The notes under the pieces: generated by a model
Databases searched by the model: none
What the model was told of the DNA's origin: nothing
What the model saw: the letters and a program-made list of their open reading frames with translations, nothing else
Origin: Companilactobacillus furfuricola
GTDB taxonomy: Bacteria; Bacillota; Bacilli; Lactobacillales; Lactobacillaceae
Direction: 5' to 3'
Assembly: GCF_003946325.1 (NCBI RefSeq)
Contig: NZ_RHNT01000018.1
Coordinates: 1 to 43,655 of the forward strand
Length of the DNA stretch: 43,655 bases
Made by a program: the position numbers and the translations under genes
Part shown: piece by piece, positions 9,015-16,812 of the stretch
Layout: each line of letters opens with the position of its first letter
Numbering within the stretch: the stretch's first letter is position 1

Positions 9015-9037
9015 CCTAAACTGGGAACAGTTTTAGG
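9015..9037 (+). promoter_or_regulatory. 5' UTR hairpin upstream of the SLAP protein gene
   Basis: CCTAAA-CTG / CAG-TTTTAGG with a GGAA loop, lying between a TATACT -10 candidate (9002-9007) and the ribosome site AAAGGAG. A 5' hairpin of this kind is common in strongly expressed surface protein genes and may stabilise the mRNA. Confidence 0.45.
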
Positions 9038-9058
9038 GCAAAACCAAAGGAGTAAAAC

Positions 9059-9823
9059 ATGAAATTCAAGGGAATATTTTTATCAGCGTGCGTTTTAGGG
9101 AGCCTGGTCGGATCAGCTTTGTCGATCGATCAAGCAAACGCCGCTAGCACTATGGACCAAGAAGTCAATTATGACGACTTGTACATCAAACAAGACGTGA
9201 CCATCCATACTAATCTCGGCCCACAAATCGTTCGTGACCAAGAAGGACCCGTTCGACAGATCTTAACGATCAAAGTACCAGAAAAAAACGGCTACACACC
9301 GGATCGAAAAACCGTCAACGCGTTAGTCACCCAGTCAGGGATAATCTGTGCCGAATTTGTGACCTACAAAAGAAACGCTGAATCGACCTTAACCAATCCG
9401 GAGCTCTCATCAGAAGGTTTCAAGGGCTTCGTCGCTACTAAAAACAGCAACGTAAACTTATACGCTTTCAATCCAGAGAGCAATCAGCCCAAGCTAGGAA
9501 ACAGAATGTTAGCCCCCTTCACCGATTGGAAATCCGACGGCTTAAAGGAATACCAAAACGAATCCTATTACCGCGTCTCCACCAACGAATGGGTAAAAGC
9601 ATCAGACACATACCGCTACGAAAACAAAAGTGGCGTCCTAACCGGCAGAAGAATTCAAACCCCAGTCTACACCAGCAACGACATAGCAATACCAAACACC
9701 ACCCTACCAGGTGGAAGTGACTGGGTCTATGACAGAATAGCCTTCTTAAACAACCAAGACGGAGCCTACTATAGAATATCGACTAACCAATTCGTCAACG
9801 AATACCACGTCACTCTAAAGTAG
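9059..9823 (+). CDS. Secreted surface protein with SLAP-like repeats
   Basis: A 254-residue exported protein. It starts with a classical signal peptide: a lysine-containing n-region, the hydrophobic run IFLSACVLGSLVGSAL and cleavage probably after ANA (about residue 28). The C-terminal half has two related units ending in YYRVSTNEWVKASD and YYRISTNQFVNEYHV. These match the SLAP (S-layer associated protein) wall-binding repeat of lactobacilli. The N-terminal half is not recognised. The second half of the gene turns strongly A/C-rich on the plus strand (9661-9720: A22 C21 G10 T7). The stop codon overlaps the first bases of repeat B1. It is likely anchored non-covalently to wall polymers. Confidence 0.85.
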   Translation: MKFKGIFLSACVLGSLVGSALSIDQANAASTMDQEVNYDDLYIKQDVTIHTNLGPQIVRDQEGPVRQILTIKVPEKNGYTPDRKTVNALVTQSGIICAEFVTYKRNAESTLTNPELSSEGFKGFVATKNSNVNLYAFNPESNQPKLGNRMLAPFTDWKSDGLKEYQNESYYRVSTNEWVKASDTYRYENKSGVLTGRRIQTPVYTSNDIAIPNTTLPGGSDWVYDRIAFLNNQDGAYYRISTNQFVNEYHVTLK

Positions 9824-9943
9824 AGAGCGGAAGGCGACGGTCAGCTGCTGAGGATTTAGGGACTGTCAGCACAAAAGGTGCGGCGAAGTCGTGCCTGCTG
9901 ACAGTTGCTAAACCGGAGGCCGCTGTCGCCTGGAGCTCGTTTC
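9822..9943 (+). repeat. Repeat B, copy B1
   Basis: First of a tandem pair of 120-nt structured repeats. Nested helices: AGGCGAC..AGC with GCTGTCGCCT; TTTAG with CTAAA; ACTGTCAGCA with TGCTGACAGT; and a tip GGTGCGGC-GAA-GTCGTGCC. The unpaired segments GCTGAGGAT and CCGGAGG are conserved in all full copies. It begins on the stop codon of the SLAP gene. Confidence 0.85.
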
Positions 9944-9948
9944 AAAAT

Positions 9949-10070
9949 AGAGAGCGGAGGTAGATGGGCAGCTGCTGAGGATTTAGGGACTGTCAGCACA
10001 AAAGGTGCGGCGAAGTCGTGCCTGCTGACAGTTGCTAAACCGGAGGCCGCTATCTCCCGGAGCTCGTTTC
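9949..10070 (+). repeat. Repeat B, copy B2
   Basis: Second unit of the pair, 5 nt after B1. The central hairpin is identical to B1. The outer stem is changed on both sides (AGAT..AGC with GCTATCT), so pairing is kept while sequence differs. Confidence 0.85.
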
Positions 10071-10230
10071 CACTATAAAGCGGGCAACGTTTGGTAACAA
10101 TAATAGAGAAATTTGGTATCCAACAATAAACGTTTGGATACAAAAATAGGTCCATTTAGTATCACCAACCAACGTTAATCTTCAAAAACACCTCACACAA
10201 AAAAACCAAGATCCTACTCAAAACCAAAAA
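10071..10230. other. A-rich spacer with degenerate TTTGGTATC-like repeats
   Basis: No gene. Several degenerate copies of ACGTTTGGTATCC-like words (about 10088, 10111, 10130, 10154). A related word follows the other tandem repeat B pair at about 35386. This may be the decayed tail of the same element. Confidence 0.4.
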
Positions 10231-10234
10231 AAAA

Positions 10235-10272
10235 GCGTCCAGTTCGAAAAATCGAACCAGACGCTGTTTTTA
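10235..10272 (-). terminator. Terminator of the YisL-like gene
   Basis: Stem GCGTC-c-AGTTCG / CGAAC-c-AGACGC with an AAAAAT loop, and on the minus strand a downstream T-run (the A9 run on the plus strand). Probably usable from both sides. Confidence 0.75.
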
Positions 10273-10280
10273 ATTAAATT

Positions 10281-10634
10281 CTATCGAGCAACAAATGGGA
10301 ACCAACCAGCAAGGCCGAATCCAACAATAGCTACTACGAACAAAAAGATAACTACTGACCAAACAGCCCGTGTAGTCAATCTCCCCGTATTTTTACGAGC
10401 AAAGGCAATTTCGATAAAGGCAATTAGCAAGAATGCCAAAATCACCTTAACGATCAAAAGCGAAGGCTCAGTTTCCCAAGCACGACTGAAGAGCATGACT
10501 CCAGTAACAATGATCACAATATAACCCAAACGCGTGATCATTTCATATACTTTATTATGGGAATTAGTAAAAAGTGCCAGCAAAACAGTGATCGTCATCA
10601 CGATCCAAGTAATCAAGTGTGTCCATACTGCCAT
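10281..10634 (-). CDS. YisL-like DUF1516 membrane protein
   Basis: A 117-residue protein with four hydrophobic segments. It matches the YisL/DUF1516 family of Bacillus and lactobacilli in length and pattern: HLITWIVMTITVLLAL at the start, then MITRLGYIVIIVTGVMLF, LLIVKVILAFLLIAFIEIAF, and a C-terminal segment ending in GLAGWFPF. The function is unknown. ATG 10634 has GGAGGGG upstream. It stands alone with its own terminator, inside the A/C-rich patch. Confidence 0.8.
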   Translation of the reverse strand: MAVWTHLITWIVMTITVLLALFTNSHNKVYEMITRLGYIVIIVTGVMLFSRAWETEPSLLIVKVILAFLLIAFIEIAFARKNTGRLTTRAVWSVVIFLFVVAIVGFGLAGWFPFVAR

Positions 10635-10721
10635 AATAACCCCTCCTAGATACTTATAATGATAACATTTATTACAAAAAAATTAATTCATGATCAAGTA
10701 TTTTAGGAGAACAGCTTTTTT

Positions 10722-11591
10722 CTACAAGAATGCCGTAGCAACACTACCAACAACTATCAACAACAATCCTGACAAAGTAAACTTCAATTCGCGCGACGTC
10801 TTAGTTTCATGCAAAATAAACAGACCACCCAAAGTTGAAACGACCACATTCATCTGAGTAATAACAAACGAAGTAGCAACCCCGGCATCCTTAGCTGCAA
10901 AAATATAAGCTAACTAAGAAATACCAAAGACCAGTCCAATAACACCATTCTTCCAACCCTTAGATTGAACAAAACCCTTGCCCCGCGTAGTAAACAAGTT
11001 ATACAAAATAGCACCAGCAAAAATACCAAGCATTTCCGGAAACAGCAAATGTGTCCCAGAAACCGAAGCCAAAGCCTTAGGCAAAGCACTATAGGCCCAG
11101 TAACCAATCGTAGTTGGCAACAAAATCGCCAAACCTTGCCCAATAGCAGAAGACCCAGAACCAGTAGCCTTCTTATCTGTGACCGAAGTCAAAGCAACAC
11201 CTAAAATAACCAAAGCAATCGCCACAGCACCGATCGACAAAGCCAAAGCCCCAGACCATTCGCCAAAAGCGATAATACCGATCAAAGAAGTACCGACCAC
11301 TTGCAAACCAGTAGAAATAGGCATCGTCTTAGTAACGCCGATCTTAGTAAAAGCCACATACTGCCCAGCTTGAGCCATAGCCCACAAAACACCAGCGAAA
11401 AAAGCCCAAGCAAAGTCACTACCAGAAGCCGTTCCATAAATCATCCACAAAACAACCCCAACAATAGCGGCCCCAAAGCCAGTACCAAAAATCTGATTAG
11501 CCGGACTACCACCGATCTTAGAAGCCAACAGAGGTTGAACACCATAACCAACAGCCGGGATCAACGCCAACAAAATACCCAAAGCAATCAC
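10722..11591 (-). pseudogene. GRP-family (GlcU-like) sugar uptake gene with one nonsense codon
   Basis: Glucose/ribose porter family membrane protein (10 TM, drug/metabolite transporter superfamily), normally about 287 residues. The frame reads 225 codons from ATG 11591 and hits TAG at 10914-10916. Without that stop it continues for 63 more codons to 10722 with clear family sequence: LAYIFAAKDAGVATSF and then QMNVVVSTLGGLFIL. The N-terminal part has the hallmark GVTKTMPISTGLQVVGTS. The stop most simply comes from CAG to TAG (Gln226). A product without the last two helices is unlikely to work. Everything else is intact, so the change is recent, a sequencing error, or suppressed. It lies in the patch where the minus strand is G+T-rich, and a C-to-T change on that strand fits the bias. 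Confidence 0.88.
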
Positions 11592-11736
11592 CTTATTCCT
11601 ATATATTTAACGAGTAAAGTTTACAGCTATCTCCATGACATTCAAAGATAACAGCATTGATTTTTTCTAAAATAAACAATAACCAAAAAACCTCAGCAAA
11701 ATTTGTTATACTCAAAGAAAAATTGGAGGGTCAATC

Positions 11737-12087
11737 ATGGTCAACGAAAAACTATTTCAAATGAGCATTGGCAAAATCTACCCCATGTACATCCAAAAAA
11801 TCGAAAGAAAAAATCACACCAAATCAGAATTAGACCAAGTAATAACCTGGTTAACTGGATATAACGCTCAACAACTAGAAGAACAAATAGACAATGAAAA
11901 AACCTTACAGCAGTTCTTCAACGAAGCACCACAAATGAATCAAAATGCCAGCAAAATCACCGGCGTAATCTGTGGCGTTAAAGTTCAAGAAATTGAAGAT
12001 CCTCTAATGCAAAAAATCCGTTATATGGACAAATTAGTAGACGAAGTAGCCAAAGGCAAAAAAATGGAAAACATCTTAAGAAAATAA
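11737..12087 (+). CDS. DUF2200-family protein
   Basis: A 116-residue soluble protein matching the DUF2200 family, with the usual arrangement: FQMSIGKIYPMYIQKIERK at the start, SELDQVITWLTGY in the middle, and the late blocks ITGVICGVKVQEIEDPLMQKIRYMDKLVDE (quoted by its GVICGVKVQEIEDPLMQ core). The function is unknown. ATG 11737 is preceded by TTGGAGGG, and a TATACT -10 lies at 11709-11714. Single-gene unit ending in a strong terminator. Confidence 0.82.
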   Translation: MVNEKLFQMSIGKIYPMYIQKIERKNHTKSELDQVITWLTGYNAQQLEEQIDNEKTLQQFFNEAPQMNQNASKITGVICGVKVQEIEDPLMQKIRYMDKLVDEVAKGKKMENILRK

Positions 12088-12089
12088 CA

Positions 12090-12146
12090 AAATCCCCCAT
12101 CTTTTTGGACAATAAAACATCCAAAAAAAGAAGGAGGATTTTTTAT
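12090..12146 (+). terminator. Terminator after the DUF2200 gene
   Basis: Long stem AATCCCCC-TCTTTTTGGA with TCCAAAAAAAGA-GGAGGATT around a 10-nt loop, followed by TTTTTT. Confidence 0.75.
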
Positions 12147-12468
12147 AAGAAGAAAAAAAGAAACATTGAAGTAAAAATAATCCTGACAAAAGGCAAGAGT
12201 GCGAAAAATCGAGCACGCGAGTCAGAAACAAAAGAATCAAAGTTAAAACAAAGAAACCATAAAAAAAGCGAGTGTGCAAGCGAAGCAAGCACACAAGCCA
12301 GAATTAAAAAAACGAAAAAACAAAGAAAACATCAAATATCAAAAGAGTTCAGGAAACAAAAATGAGCGGAGCAAAGTCCCGCGAACCGAGAAAAGAATAA
12401 GTAATCTAGATAGAGTTTATATCCTAACAAGAAAAGGAAGCACCTACTCCCACCAGAATAGATAAAGC
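12147..12468. other. Non-coding A-rich stretch with small inverted repeats
   Basis: Frames on the plus strand are low-complexity Lys/Arg strings and are not genes. Read on the minus strand, the stretch follows directly after the 3' end of repeat A3. It contains short hairpins: GTGTGC..GCACAC (about 12268-12291), GAGTGCG..CGAGCAC (about 12197-12217) and GCGGAG..CCCGC (about 12364-12380). Repeat A1 has an equally T-rich tail after its 3' module. Confidence 0.45.
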
Positions 12469-12510
12469 CTGAGATAGACATGTGAGAAATAGGACGAGCA
12501 AAACGTGCCC
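12469..12510 (-). repeat. Repeat A, copy A3 (3' module only)
   Basis: The conserved CCTATTTCTCACATGTCTATC module on the minus strand, with the adjoining GGGCACGTTTTGC segment. It is nearly identical to 2344-2383 and 242-282. I see no GC-rich stem next to it, so this is a remnant or a solo end. Confidence 0.75.
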
Positions 12511-12547
12511 AAAGAAAAACGCCTCTGTCAGCAAAACTCTATTCTAT

Positions 12548-13132
12548 TTATTTAAAAACCGAAACACTCTCAATAATAACATCATCAACCGGCTTATCGC
12601 CACCATCACGTTTAACCCGGCTAATCTCTTGAACAACATCCATCCCAGAAACAACCTGTCCAAACACAGAATGACGATGGTCAAGCCAAGGAGTACCACC
12701 ATTCTTATAAGCAGCAATAACCTCTTCAGGATAACCAGCCGAAGCCATATCCTTAATCATACGCTTAGGCATATTCTCATTCGAAACAATAAAAAACTGA
12801 CTGCCATTAGTATTAGGACCAGCATTAGCCATAGACAAAGCACCAGTCAAATTAAACAACTCATCAGAAAATTCATCCTCAAATGAACCGCCGTAAATAC
12901 TCTCGCCACCAGCACCAGTACCAGTAGGATCACCACCCTGAATCATAAAATCAGGAATGACCCGATGGAAAATAACACCATCGTAATAACCTTTCTCTGC
13001 CAAACCAACAAAGTTCTTAACAGTCTTAGGAGCCAGATCATCAAACAGTTGAATACTAATATCGCCATGGTTAGTCTTCAAAGTAACCTTACTACCAGTA
13101 GCATTTTCTAAATCTAATTGTGGATAAGCCAT
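12548..13132 (-). CDS. Cyclophilin-type peptidyl-prolyl isomerase
   Basis: Cytosolic prolyl cis/trans isomerase, 194 residues, with no signal peptide. The cyclophilin active-site blocks are all present: FHRVIPDFMIQGGDPTGTG (catalytic Arg, Phe, Met, Gln), NTNGSQFFI, and HSVFGQVVSGMDVV. An insertion between the last two blocks (MPKRMIKDMASAGYPEEVI) is typical of the Lactobacillales form. ATG 13132 has GTGAGGG upstream. Single gene inside the A/C-rich patch, although on the minus strand (12661-12720: 39 of 60 bases A or C). Confidence 0.93.
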   Translation of the reverse strand: MAYPQLDLENATGSKVTLKTNHGDISIQLFDDLAPKTVKNFVGLAEKGYYDGVIFHRVIPDFMIQGGDPTGTGAGGESIYGGSFEDEFSDELFNLTGALSMANAGPNTNGSQFFIVSNENMPKRMIKDMASAGYPEEVIAAYKNGGTPWLDHRHSVFGQVVSGMDVVQEISRVKRDGGDKPVDDVIIESVSVFK

Positions 13133-13426
13133 AAAATTTCCCTCACTTAATAAAAAATCTTACTAAAATCATACTAAAAAAAACCCACAATATCTAATAA
13201 TGCGTCCCAAAACAACTAGACCAATCCAAAAAAATAAAAAAAATTCAAAAATTTTTTCAATAAAAGACTAATCTCACATAATCCCAGCAAATAAAGTCCA
13301 GCACACAGCAAAAACAAAAAATAAATGCCTTCGCCCATGCTTACAGACCATTTTCAAAATCACAAAGTTTAATTAAGATTTCACAATATCAGAAATATCA
13401 GTTAGATAACTTACAATTGCAACCGA

Positions 13427-13471
13427 TTACACAATTGGTCTACTTGTGAAACTAACTAGACATTTTGTGAA
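13427..13471 (+). promoter_or_regulatory. Possible Rex (NADH-sensing repressor) half-sites
   Basis: TTACACAA (13427-13434) and TTGTGAA (13444-13450) form a spaced inverted pair, and a second TTGTGAA follows at 13465-13471, overlapping the promoter. Rex sites are TTGTGAA..TTCACAA and often control alcohol dehydrogenases. The spacing is not canonical, so this is a suggestion only. Confidence 0.35.
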
Positions 13472-13504
13472 ACCACCTCTATACTCAAGATGTAAGCGCT
13501 GTCA
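13457..13504 (+). promoter_or_regulatory. Promoter with a cre (CcpA) site for the alcohol dehydrogenase
   Basis: -35 TAGACA (13457-13462), 17-nt spacer, -10 TATACT (13480-13485). ATGTAAGCGCTGTCA at 13490-13504 fits the catabolite-responsive element consensus WTGNAANCGNWNNCW at every position and covers the expected transcription start, where CcpA binding represses. The rest of the gap 13133-13426 holds nothing I recognise. Confidence 0.75.
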
Positions 13505-13530
13505 AAAACTTGAATGGAGATGAATTTGTT

Positions 13531-14658
13531 ATGTCGAACCAAATTAAAGCAGCAGTTCTAAACAAATTAAATGGTGATTTTGAACTAGAAACTTTGAATT
13601 TAGCATCAACTTTGTCACCCCATGAAGTTAAAGTCCACATCGTGGCAAGCGGTATTTGCCATACTGACGAAGCTGTCAGAAACGGTCAAGGTGGCGACTA
13701 TCCATACCCTGGCGTAGTTGGTCACGAAGGTGCCGGGATCGTTGAAGAGATCGGATCAGCTGTGCGTTCTTGTAAGCAAGGCGATCACGTTATCCTTTGT
13801 TACGACTATGACGGATATTGTAAAAACTGTCTTGACGGTCGTCCTGCAGCTTGTTTCAACTGGAACAAACTCAATATGGAAGGATTCAATGCCGAAGGAA
13901 AAACTCCTTTTTCTCGCGACGACGGCACTGAGGTCCACAACTTCTTCAATCAATCGTCCTTTGCTACTGAAACAATCGTCGATGACCGAAACGTCACTGT
14001 CGTTGGCGACGATATCGATCTTAGAAAAGTCGGCCCACTCGGTTGTGGTTTCGTTACCGGTTCAGGAACTGTCTTCAATGCTCTACAACCCAAAGTCGGT
14101 AGTGCCATCGTAATTTTTGGTACAGGTGCCGTTGGTTTAGGAGCTTTAATGGCCGCTAAGATCACCGGCTGCAACACTTTGATTTGTGTCGACGTCGTTG
14201 ATCATCGTCTCGAAACTGCGAAAAAAATCGGGGCAACACATATTATTAATAGTAAAGAAGAAGATCCAGTTAAAAAAATCAAAGAAATCACTAATGGTGG
14301 CGTGGACTACGCGATTGATACTACTGGTATCTCACCCGTTATGACGCAAGCATTCGAATCATTAACGTCCGGTGGAAAGTTCGCTCCAGTAGCAGTTACC
14401 CGTCACGAATTCAAGATTGAGCATCCCTTTGCCGACTTGACCTCCTATCAAAAATCCGTTATCGGAGTATTGATGGGTGATGCCGTACCACAAAAATCCA
14501 TTCCACAGTTGATCGAATTTTGGCAAGCAAGCAAATTCCCATCCGATACTTTGGAGAAATTTTATACCTTCGACCAGATCAATGAAGCAAACGCCGATTC
14601 CAATAGTGGAAAGGTCATCAAACCAGTCTTGGTCATCGATGAAGACTACCGTCCTTAA
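13531..14658 (+). CDS. Zinc-dependent alcohol dehydrogenase (aryl/benzyl-alcohol type)
   Basis: Medium-chain NAD-dependent alcohol dehydrogenase, 375 residues. Catalytic zinc: Cys in SGICHTDE and His in VGHEGAGIVEEIG. Structural-zinc region CYDYDGYCKNCLDGRPAAC, where three to four cysteines can be seen. Rossmann motif IFGTGAVGLGALMAAK and the NAD-selective Asp in ICVDVVDHRLE. The overall pattern resembles the aryl-alcohol dehydrogenase subgroup, which reduces aldehydes and regenerates NAD+. The frame is open from TTG 13510, but ATG 13531 with GGAGATG upstream is the likely start. A perfect cre at the promoter predicts glucose repression. Repeat B3 follows 8 nt after the stop. Confidence 0.9.
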   Translation: MSNQIKAAVLNKLNGDFELETLNLASTLSPHEVKVHIVASGICHTDEAVRNGQGGDYPYPGVVGHEGAGIVEEIGSAVRSCKQGDHVILCYDYDGYCKNCLDGRPAACFNWNKLNMEGFNAEGKTPFSRDDGTEVHNFFNQSSFATETIVDDRNVTVVGDDIDLRKVGPLGCGFVTGSGTVFNALQPKVGSAIVIFGTGAVGLGALMAAKITGCNTLICVDVVDHRLETAKKIGATHIINSKEEDPVKKIKEITNGGVDYAIDTTGISPVMTQAFESLTSGGKFAPVAVTRHEFKIEHPFADLTSYQKSVIGVLMGDAVPQKSIPQLIEFWQASKFPSDTLEKFYTFDQINEANADSNSGKVIKPVLVIDEDYRP

Positions 14659-14666
14659 TATTTTAA

Positions 14667-14788
14667 AGAGAGCGGAGAGGCACAGTCAGCTGCTGAGGAT
14701 TTAGGGACTGGCAGCACAAAGGTGCGGCAAAGCCGTGCCTGCCGACAGTTGCTAAACCGGAGGCCGCTGTGCCTCGGAGCTCGTTTCC
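14667..14788 (+). repeat. Repeat B, copy B3 (single)
   Basis: Outer stem GAGGCAC..AGC with GCTGTGCCTC, fully paired and different from B1/B2. Central hairpin ACTGGCAGCA / TGCCGACAGT with tip GGTGCGGC / GCCGTGCC. It lies just 3' of the alcohol dehydrogenase stop codon. Confidence 0.85.
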
Positions 14789-14797
14789 ATACAAAAA

Positions 14798-14826
14798 GAG
14801 AGTAGGAAAAATTCCTGCTCTCTTAT
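14798..14826. terminator. Bidirectional terminator between repeat B3 and the YeiH-type gene
   Basis: GAGAGTAGGAA / TTCCTGCTCTC stem with a 3-nt loop, A-run on the left and TTATTT on the right. It lies between convergent genes. Confidence 0.8.
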
Positions 14827-14830
14827 TTGT

Positions 14831-15856
14831 TTAAAAGAATGTTTTGCTGACTACGATCATAAAGGCTAACAGTACTACTGAAGCACTCAATGAAGCTAAA
14901 ACAGCATTTTTTCCACTGCTAACAAAAGCTTTAAAATTAACGGTCATTCCTAGAGCAGCCATCGCCATCCCTAAGACTAAGTATGCTAGTTTAACTAATA
15001 AGTCTAATACACCTTGTGACATTGGTACGAAAGTACCGATAATACTAGCTAAAATAAATCCAGCCATAAACCAAGGGATCGGCAATTTTTGCTTTGTCCC
15101 GTCAGTGTTCGATTTTTTCTCGGAGTGTTGATACCAGATCCCGATAACTAATGCTGCTGGAGCTAACAATAAAACTCGCGACAATTTAGTGATGATCGCC
15201 GTATCCAAGCTGACCGCTCCGCCAGCACCACCAGTTGCGATGGCATGGGCGATCTCGTGCAATGACCCTCCGGCCATAACGCCGAACTGCGATGGCGTCA
15301 TATGTAAAAGTGGTTTGATGGAGATCTCGATCAAAGTAAACAAAGTCCCCAAAATAGCGACAATAGCGACTGCCAAAACTTCGTCATTTCTTTTCTTTTT
15401 CTCTTGATCTTCAGAAACCTTTATTTGAGGAGAAATACCCATGACAGCTGCAGCACCACAAATTCCCGTTCCACTGGCGGTCAAAATTGCCAATTGCTTA
15501 TTAACACCCATTTTTCGAGCAATATTGTAAGTTAAAAATATTACGCCGGAAACTACGACAATGGCGACCAAAATTGTTTTTACGCCTGCATGTGCTAAAT
15601 CGATCAAATTCAATTTGAAACCTAATAAAATAATTCCTAATCGTAAAAATTTATTCGAGATAAAACCGATACCAACTTCGGCTTTATCGATCGCTGGACG
15701 ATACAATTGAAACAACATCCCCAAGATCAATGAGATCACTAATGCTCCAATGATTGATAAATAAGGTAATCCACCTAATAAAGTCCCAATGATCGAACAG
15801 ATCAACATCATTATCAAGGCATAGTAAAAGCCTCGTTCAAAAAGTTTAACGTACAT
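14831..15856 (-). CDS. YeiH/UPF0324 family membrane protein (putative sulfate or anion exporter)
   Basis: A 341-residue membrane protein with about 10 hydrophobic segments. It has the UPF0324 signatures GIILLGFKLNL, TASGTGICGAAAVMGISP and the late GGSLHEIAHAIATGG block. ATG 15856 has GGGAGGAA upstream. It diverges from a LysR regulator (start 15961), the same arrangement as yeiH/yeiE-type pairs, which suggests that regulator controls it. Substrate by family annotation only: sulfate or a related anion is often proposed, without direct evidence here. Confidence 0.85.
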   Translation of the reverse strand: MYVKLFERGFYYALIMMLICSIIGTLLGGLPYLSIIGALVISLILGMLFQLYRPAIDKAEVGIGFISNKFLRLGIILLGFKLNLIDLAHAGVKTILVAIVVVSGVIFLTYNIARKMGVNKQLAILTASGTGICGAAAVMGISPQIKVSEDQEKKKRNDEVLAVAIVAILGTLFTLIEISIKPLLHMTPSQFGVMAGGSLHEIAHAIATGGAGGAVSLDTAIITKLSRVLLLAPAALVIGIWYQHSEKKSNTDGTKQKLPIPWFMAGFILASIIGTFVPMSQGVLDLLVKLAYLVLGMAMAALGMTVNFKAFVSSGKNAVLASLSASVVLLAFMIVVSKTFF

Positions 15857-15900
15857 AATATTCCTCCCTTGCGTAATTTACATATTAATATAAACTATTC

Positions 15901-15946
15901 ATAAGTAAAAATTAGTATTTATTAATTTATCATAAGTATTACTTAT
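15901..15946. promoter_or_regulatory. LysR-type operator in the divergent promoter region
   Basis: ATAAGTATTACTTAT (15932-15946) is a palindrome with a single central base, and the half-site ATAAGTA recurs at 15901-15907, about 31 nt away. A strong dyad plus a shifted half-site, with the T-N11-A core, is the usual layout for a LysR-type regulator between divergent genes. Confidence 0.6.
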
Positions 15947-15960
15947 AGGAGGATCCAAAC

Positions 15961-16767
15961 ATGCTCGATAAAAGATTTCAGACCTTGATCGTCTTATCAA
16001 AAAATCTGTCCTACACTAAAACGGCAAATGAGTTATTCATTACGCAACCAGCCGTTTATCAACAAATAAACTCATTGGAAAACGACTTGAATATGCAATT
16101 AGTCATCACCAACAAACGGCAAATCGTTTTGACCGATGCTGGAAGAGCTCTGGCACGTTATGCTCAGCAAGTTCAAATCGAAAGCGACAAATTGATCACC
16201 CATCTGCAAAACAACCACCAAGATCTCAACCTAAAACTCGGCTGTACCTTGTCATTAAGTTCGACTTTATTGCCATCCTTTATCTCAAGTCTAGCCCATC
16301 GTTCTCAGCTGACCGCTTCAGAGATCGGCAACACAACTCATATTTTAAAGAATATTCGTGATGGCAAAGTTGACTTCGGCTTGATCGAAGGTAACTTTAA
16401 TAAAGAAGAATTCGATTCGATCGAAATAAAAAAAGAAGATTTTATTTGCGTAACTAATCCGGAAACTAAAGTCAGTGCCAAAAATGTTGCCGACTTGTTC
16501 ACGCAAAATCTCTACGTACGAGAACCCGGCTCCGGAAGTCGAGAGATCTTGGAAAATTGGCTTTCGACCCAAAACTATCAATTAAACGACTTTCAACAAG
16601 TTATGGAAATTGCCAGTCCCACGGTGATAGTTCAATTATTGCAGCAGACCAATGGCGTAAGCTTTATCTATGAATCGCTAGTGACAGATGCCATTTCTCA
16701 AGGCAAATTAAAAAAACTAGCTCTCCAGGATTTCATCATTAGTCATCCTATCAATCTAGTTTTTTGA
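15961..16767 (+). CDS. LysR-family transcriptional regulator, C-terminus cut by a frameshift
   Basis: DNA-binding regulator (CysL/YeiE-like). The N-terminal winged helix is clear: FQTLIVLSKNLSYTKTANEL, then FITQPAVYQQINSLENDL. An effector-binding domain follows, with YVREPGSGSREILENWL. The frame stops at TGA 16765-16767 after 268 residues, shorter than the usual 285-300. Just before the stop is a T6 run (GTTTTTTGA). Adding one T makes the frame run on for about 23 codons with typical family sequence (LKNSYFTNIYQQLVHDFNRQ) to TAG 16833-16835. So this is a one-base loss in a homopolymer, either real or a sequencing error. Loss of the last strand and helix may or may not destroy function. ATG 15961 has AGGAGG upstream. 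Confidence 0.88.
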   Translation: MLDKRFQTLIVLSKNLSYTKTANELFITQPAVYQQINSLENDLNMQLVITNKRQIVLTDAGRALARYAQQVQIESDKLITHLQNNHQDLNLKLGCTLSLSSTLLPSFISSLAHRSQLTASEIGNTTHILKNIRDGKVDFGLIEGNFNKEEFDSIEIKKEDFICVTNPETKVSAKNVADLFTQNLYVREPGSGSREILENWLSTQNYQLNDFQQVMEIASPTVIVQLLQQTNGVSFIYESLVTDAISQGKLKKLALQDFIISHPINLVF

Positions 16768-16812
16768 AAAACAGTTATTTTACTAATATTTATCAACAAT
16801 TAGTTCACGACT

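Noticed and set aside
9822-10070. CRISPR array or simple satellite for repeat B
   Set aside because: Units are about 120 nt with 5-9 nt spacers and internal pairing; there are no unique spacers and no cas genes.
9856-10155. 99-codon minus-strand frame
   Set aside because: It reads through repeats B1 and B2, so its duplicated peptide is a by-product of the tandem repeat.
12105-12465. Lys/Arg-rich open frames
   Set aside because: Low complexity in an A-rich non-coding stretch; composition is explained by base skew and there is no convincing start.
14844-15407. Plus-strand open frames opposite the YeiH-type gene
   Set aside because: They are antisense shadows of a well-supported membrane protein gene.
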